Positions 58,909-64,000 of a DNA stretch of 64,000 nucleotides are shown here, one piece after another. The stretch covers positions 34,030 to 98,029 of the forward strand of contig JAUGWO010000167.1 in the NCBI GenBank assembly GCA_049724395.1. Direction: 5' to 3'. The notes under the pieces were generated by a model that was given only the letters and a program-made list of their open reading frames with translations, ran no database searches and was not told the DNA's origin. The stretch comes from Spongospora subterranea f. sp. subterranea. Lineage: Eukaryota; Endomyxa: Phytomyxea; Phytomyxea; Plasmodiophorida. How positions within the stretch are numbered: the first letter of the stretch is position 1; each line of letters opens with the position of its first letter. The translations under genes and the position numbers were made by a program.

Positions 58909-59399
58909 ACGGTTTGGAGTGCTTTAGGTGGTCAAAGTATCACAATTGGTGTCTTCATTGTCTCCCATCCAAGATTGAAGGGTAAAACCTCAGTCGCGAC
59001 CTCGTCGTTCCTGACTGTATGAATCAACAAATTTGGCGGAGTCCCTTGTTATGACCTCAAAGATGTCGAGTAAACTCTATCTGATATCTTGTTAAAATTT
59101 AAAAAGCCAATCTGCAAAGATCACATTGAAAGAGAACAAAAAAATCTGGAAATTTGCTGTGCTTTGTATTCAAAACCCTTGAAGAACACAGCTGTCCAAA
59201 AGGTCGTCTTTAAGCAGTACCTCCAGGGAAGTTAGTGTAAGTTCTTGTTCAATACTCAATATCTACCTCAAACCCAGGCGATTGATCGATACCGTACTGG
59301 TCTCGTGTCTTTTCAATTAGTATAAAAAATTACATTCGCTGTTGTTTTCGTGTTCTCGTGTTCCCTGTTTCGTGTACTCAATCTTGTTCTCTTGTTTCG
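58909..59399. other. no gene seen; possible retroelement leader
   Basis: No coding signal. The pyrimidine-rich TTCTCGTGTTCCCTGTTTCG region just before 59430 may be the 5' LTR or leader of the element that follows, but there is no second LTR to compare. Confidence 0.4.
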
Positions 59400-59429
59400 T
59401 GGTCCCTTGTTTGTCTGCTCTATTTGGTT

Positions 59430-60850
59430 ATGGGCCCAGAAGCTCCATTCAACGTTGAGGAACTTCTAGCCGCACTCAGGACTCAGCAGCAACACAACTT
59501 CAGCAATTCCAGGAACAAGTCGCTCAGCAGCTGCAGCAGCACCTACAACAGCAACTCAGCCAGCACTTCCAGCCACATCAGGCATCTCAACCACAACTAC
59601 ACAAACAAGATACTTCACCACAGTCATTACCGACAGTTGATCAGCAAGTTGCTGTCTCTGCATTAAAAGAGCCAGAAGTGCACTATCCAGCTGCATTCCA
59701 TGGTGGCCGTGACTCTCCTAGAGGTTCATCAACCAAATCAAGTTGATCATCTGGCAAAAACCGTCTACATACTCGCTTGACGCCCAGAAGGTGGCCCTTG
59801 TGGGACAACTCCTCTGTGGGGATGCCTTGAAATGGTTTAACCCGTTATTTGAACGCGATGACCCTTTGCTCAACGACTTCAAGGGCTTCATCAAAGCCCT
59901 TGACGACCGATTTGGTGATCCAAATCGTCAGCAGAATGCAGCCAAGCGTCTAATCACTTTCAAGCAGGGAAGAACGACAGTAGCTGCCTACTCTACAGAA
60001 GTTCAAAATATCCTGGCCGACGCCAATTATGATGACGCTGCGGCTCAAGATGTGTTCCGTCGAGGTTTGAACGATGACGTCAAAGACCTGCTATTGTCCT
60101 TGGCGCCCTCCAAATCCCTCTGTGAGCTTATCCAAGGGGCAATTTCCTGTGATCATCGACTGGAGGAGCGACCTCGTGGTCAGACCACTGCACCATTTGC
60201 TTGAACTCGCAACCTACTGATGATCCAATGGTAATTGACACGGCGCGGTCTGTCATCCCTCGTGGCCCTTTGTCGCTGGCCGAAAGGCACCGGCGTTTGA
60301 CAACAGGCTTTGCTTGTATTGTGGAGATGGAGGTCTCATTGCGAAAGCATGTCCAATTCTTGCCAAGCGGCAGGGGAATGGCTCCAGGCGGGACTGAACA
60401 TGTCGGTCGTCACGCCAAAACCGAGCAATACAGAATCTGGTGCTCACCTTAAATCCGACTCCTGCAACATTATCACCATTGGAAATCTACAATTTGACCA
60501 TAGTATCAACTCTTATCACTTAACGAATTAACTGAAACCCAACCTGCCCTCCTGTATCTCTGGTGGCCATGTTGGACAGTGGTGCTAGTAATAATTTCAT
60601 TCATCGCGATACCGCAGAACGGCTGAACCTAGAACTTGTCAAAAAGACCAGGGCAGTATCACTGCAAGTTATCGACGGGCGTCTCCTTTCACCAGTAGAA
60701 TACGAAACCGTCTTGCTGAACGTCGCTATAGCCGGACACGAAGAATGGGTCTCCTTCAACGTGATCCAGTCACCTCATGCGAAAGTTGATTTTAGAAATC
60801 CCTTGGCTGAGGAAACACAATCCAGATATTGATTGGTGCCGGTGGAGCAT
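59430..60850 (+). mobile_element. Ty3-type gag-protease fossil
   Basis: A Gln-rich gag start (59430-59700), the gag core with VALVGQLLCGDALKWFNPLF and the VFRRGLNDDVKDLLLSLAPS helix (59743-60204), then a retropepsin with the MLDSGASNNFIHRDTAERLN motif (60563-60830). It is broken (about three to five interruptions). It is followed directly by Copia-type sequence, with an NN assembly join about 100 bp further on. Confidence 0.75.
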
Positions 60851-60855
60851 CAACT

Positions 60856-63320
60856 TCAGCAACAGCTCTGGCAAATGTTGTCAAATTCCTGTAACAACAG
60901 AGCCCCAACATTGAACCTGAACATGTTCTCGGTATTGTGGCAGCGACTCCNNATGACCAGCTTAATGTGACCAAGAACATACGACCAGAGGATGAGCCCC
61001 ATAACAACCACAAGTTCAGCGAAAGTCCCCATTCGCAGTTTCAGTTCCGGGGAATCCCAATCGCTCTCACGACCTCGAGCGATGGCATCATCGACTGTGC
61101 CACCGCCATCTAAGACATTTTGAAATGGATGGGCGCCCATGGACTAACGGAAGGCATGAATGTCCTGCCAACTAAGATCCAGCATTTCTGTGAGGACTGT
61201 GCCGTTGCCAAAGCTCGTGAACAGCCATTCCCAACCAGAGCGAAGGAGAAATATTGGCACCTTCTTGAGCGGATTAATGTAGATGAATGCAGTCCACTAC
61301 CCACACCGTCCTTAGATGGAGAGCGATACTTCATAACATTCTCTAAACACGCCTGCAAGGATGAAGTTTACCTTTCTTTTGCACCAGAAGAACGAAGCTT
61401 TCGAAAGGTTTCGCGATCTGAAAACTCGACTTGAAAACCAGACTGGACAGACAGTCAATATCCTCTTTGGCGACAACGACAATGTGTTTGTCAACACCAA
61501 GTTCATGAATTATCTCGTCAAGAATGGAATTGAATGGCAATCTACTGTGGAGTATTCGTCAGAACAAAATGGGGTTTCCGAGAGAGGCCATCTTACTCTC
61601 ATGGACGCGGCCAGGGCAATGCTTGTTCACGCCCGATTACCCAAATCTTTCTGGGGACCTGCGGTCTTGACAGCATCTCATGTTCACAAAATGTCTGCCC
61701 ACATCCAAAGGACCCTAACACCCCTCCACACGAAGTTCTGAAGGATATCCAAGCCAGACATCCACTACTTGAGAACGTTCGGTTGCGATGCTTATGGATT
61801 TATCCCGCACGAGCTTCGCAAGAAACTGGATGCAAGAGCTCGTAAAGGAGTCTTTATTGGTTATGCGAACCATCAACAGGGGTACATTCTTTTTCACCCT
61901 GACCTGGGAATGTCGAAGGTGTACCGTAGTGTTGTCTTTAATGAAGACGGATTTGGGAATAGAACGGCACACGACGTACTGGCGGACACGCCAGAACCTG
62001 AAGATACCTTTGATTTCGACCATCTGCCGGAGCAAAAGATGGTTCAACAAGCAGAAATCGTCGAAACCGATCAGGAAGATGAAGAAGTTTGCTCATCAAA
62101 GCGGTCTCGAAAAACCCCGAATAGGTTTGGAGATACAGTTCACCACTCGTGGATTAACTTTGTGAGACAATCAGAGGTCGATAGTTCACACACTCCTATA
62201 ACATACGAAGAGGTTATCGCCAGTCCGGACGCTCAATTGTGGACAGCAGCAATCAACGAAAAGCTTAACAACCTTTTAGATCACAAAACCTGGCAAGAGG
62301 TTGACAAAGTTCCAACAACAACGAGGTCGATCGGTTGCCGGTGGTTGTTCAAAATTAAGAAAATTAGGCGAAACCAAATACCTTCTGATTCCAAGTGGGT
62401 GCTACGTTATCTCGATGAGCAAATTACTCTTCGGTACAAAGCTCGTCTCGTAATTCAAGGCTTTCGGCAACGCTATGGAATTGGCTATACTACCACATAT
62501 GCACCGGTGATGTGCTGCGATATCCTACGATTCAATGCTTGCATTGTGTTCACAGGACAAAGAAATTGTGGCCGAGCAACTGGATGTAGTGGGGGCGTTT
62601 CTTAATGCCACCTTATCAGAGGAGATATGTATGAATATTCCCAAAGGAATGAAAACTCAGGCAGAGGCTCTCAAACTGCTTCGGTCTATATATGGACTTA
62701 AGCAGGATCCTCATGATTGGCATACTGTTATTGACAAGTATCTTGTTGAGGAACTGGGGTTTATCCGCACCAGATCAACTCCTTGTCTCTATCATAAGCG
62801 AACAGCTGTTCACCGCTTTGTTATTATTGGCTTGTATGTGGATGACATGTCGATCATCGGCCATCCTGAGTTGGTCCCTTCCAGGTATCAGATCTGGGAT
62901 CTCTTCAATCGTGTATCGGAGTGGAGATCATGCGCGATCTCAAAATTGGAAACATTCTTGTCGCAGTCTCGCTATCTTGAGGAGATGTTGGAGATTTATG
63001 GTATGGCCGACTCGAAACCCGTCCCTACACCAGCTACTCCAGACCTGAAACTGTCGAGCGACATGAGCCCCCAAACAGACATGGACCAGGAGCTGGTAGC
63101 CATTGAACAAGTTAGGATCAACTATCGCGCTGCAGTTGGTCATCTAATTTGGCTCCTTCATACGAGTCCGGATATTGCCTATGCTGTTGGAGAAGTTTCG
63201 CGGTATGTGCAAAATCCTGGCCTTCAACATTTCGTGGCACTGAAGCGCATCCTGCGGTACTTGAATGGAACGAGTGACTTCGGACTGTTGTATCGTTATG
63301 ATGACAAAGTTGGCGAGAAA
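60856..63320 (+). mobile_element. Ty1/Copia fossil C (integrase, RT, start of RNase H)
   Basis: Integrase entry (RINVDECSPLPTPSLDGERY, about 61268-61330) and core with the WQSTVEYSSEQNGVSERGHL block (about 61530-61720), the FGCDAYGFIPHELRKKL region, then RT (KTWQEVDKVPTTTRSIGCRW, LKLLRSIYGLKQDPHDWHT, IGLYVDDMSIIG) and the start of the RNase H side (to 63320). About six to eight interruptions make it broken and moderately old. It is cut at 63320 by the LINE insertion. Confidence 0.82.
60951..60952. other. assembly join (NN)
   Basis: Two ambiguous bases close to the Ty3-type/Copia-type junction; contiguity across this point is not guaranteed. Confidence 0.95.
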
Positions 63321-64000
63321 CATGGTATGGTATGGTATGGTATACAAAGGTTCGCGGGTTCTTATGGGTCGGGTTAATCCTGTGTACTACCAGGTTTTCC
63401 CTACTTCCGCCTGGCCGCTACAGGTAGCTTGGGTAGCCAATGAAGGAACCTATTAGACCAGCTGGATTCAGCAACATAACCTGTCCTACGACCATACCGA
63501 ATGGGACCTGCCCCCACCCGATTACATTGCCTATCCAAAGTTTCGAGTTTACTGCAAGCAGCTCACTCTTCCACATTCATTATGGCCATGTGGTCAGACC
63601 CAGGAAAGATTAGACATATCTAGATAAAGCAGCCTGCTTTTTCAGCTTTTCGCAAAATTTTCGTCATGGCCTTCTCGTGGCTCCAGATTGCTGTGGTGAA
63701 AGTAGTTGCCGGTAGTGTCTTGTAAAGTCGTCTGCATTTCTTGAGTCGCTTTTTGAATACCTCGCATTGTAACACCTGATGTTCGATTGTTTCGGGATGT
63801 TTGTCGCAGTGTCTGCACTTGTTCGTGTCTTCCATTCCAATGTTGCTGAGGTGCTGTCTGCATCTGCTATGTCCAGTTCGCGCTCTGTTAATTAGCATGT
63901 GTGGTATGGATTCACCTGGTAGTTTGCGAAACAGGTCTCTATCCGGGTAGTTTTGGAAGTGGCTGCGTTTGACGTTCGCCTTCAAATACTGTTTTAATTG
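63321..64000 (-). mobile_element. LINE copy 2, 3' end, inserted in Copia fossil C
   Basis: On the minus strand the window edge lies inside ORF2. The C-terminal frame 63985-63620 reads INRARTGHSRCRQHLSNIGM then CRHCDKHPETIEHQVLQC, a zinc-knuckle-like segment found at the C-terminus of RNase H-bearing LINEs. Its 3' UTR (63605-63345) matches that of copy 1 (2620-2866), and the copy ends in four ATACC-type units (63321-63344) placed directly against Copia sequence. This stretch of frame is unbroken, so copy 2 is younger than copy 1 and younger than the Copia fossil. Confidence 0.85.

Noticed and set aside
59420-59445. Primer-binding site just before gag
   Set aside because: The TTATGGGCCCAGAAG string overlaps the gag start itself, and I cannot match it to a tRNA end with confidence.
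1-64000. tRNA or rRNA genes
   Set aside because: No stretch with the tRNA A/B boxes in proper spacing or with recognisable rRNA core sequence was noticed by eye; a computed scan would be needed to exclude tRNAs.

Overview
The window is eukaryotic nuclear DNA, and old transposable elements make up more than half of it. Host genes have short GT-AG introns, mostly 46-91 nt. The gene set (Mis12, BCCIP/Bcp1, NIP7, Glc8/PPP1R2, allantoicase, HDDC2, a Csf1/Tweek-type BLTP1, and CYRI/FAM49) fits an early-diverging opisthokont. I favour a zoosporic (chytrid-like) fungus because the Mis12 match reads like fungal Mis12 and CYRI implies Rac/Arp2/3-driven crawling cells. This is inference; a holozoan protist or small invertebrate is not excluded. 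Two 2-base N runs (11472-11473 and 60951-60952) are assembly joins.

Layout. 1-2.9 kb: a possible secreted-protein fragment and a 5'-truncated LINE. 3.1-8.6 kb: a minus-strand run of host genes (unidentified gene, MIS12, HDDC2, ALLC). 9.6-13.2 kb: a mosaic of inverted and direct repeats around a gag-only element with 109-bp direct repeats. 13.7-25.9 kb: an unidentified minus-strand gene and the 11.7-kb BLTP1 gene, in divergent orientation. 26-35.6 kb: two Copia fossils, a 590-bp direct repeat, a foldback repeat, a small AT-rich inverted-repeat element, and a stray copy of a BLTP1 exon-intron junction. 35.8-42.0 kb: a second host island (PHD-finger gene, an unidentified gene, a coiled-coil gene, BCCIP, NIP7). 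42.1-52.1 kb: retroelement fossils, a DNA transposon with long terminal inverted repeats and a ubiquitin-protease-like module, an IS630/DDE_3-type transposase, and a Ty3 fossil. 53.1-55.0 kb: PPP1R2 and CYRI, convergent. 55.8-58.7 kb: a complete-looking Mutator-like element with a 9-bp target duplication. 59.4-64 kb: Ty3-type gag-protease, Copia-type integrase-RT, then a second LINE copy inserted into it.

The host genes are housekeeping and are tightly packed within their islands. Stop codons of convergent pairs lie about 10 bp apart (coiled-coil/BCCIP and PPP1R2/CYRI), and BCCIP and NIP7, both linked to ribosome biogenesis, share a 179-bp divergent promoter region. I saw no tRNA, rRNA or CRISPR array. 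Gene names rest on family motifs read by eye; no database search was possible.
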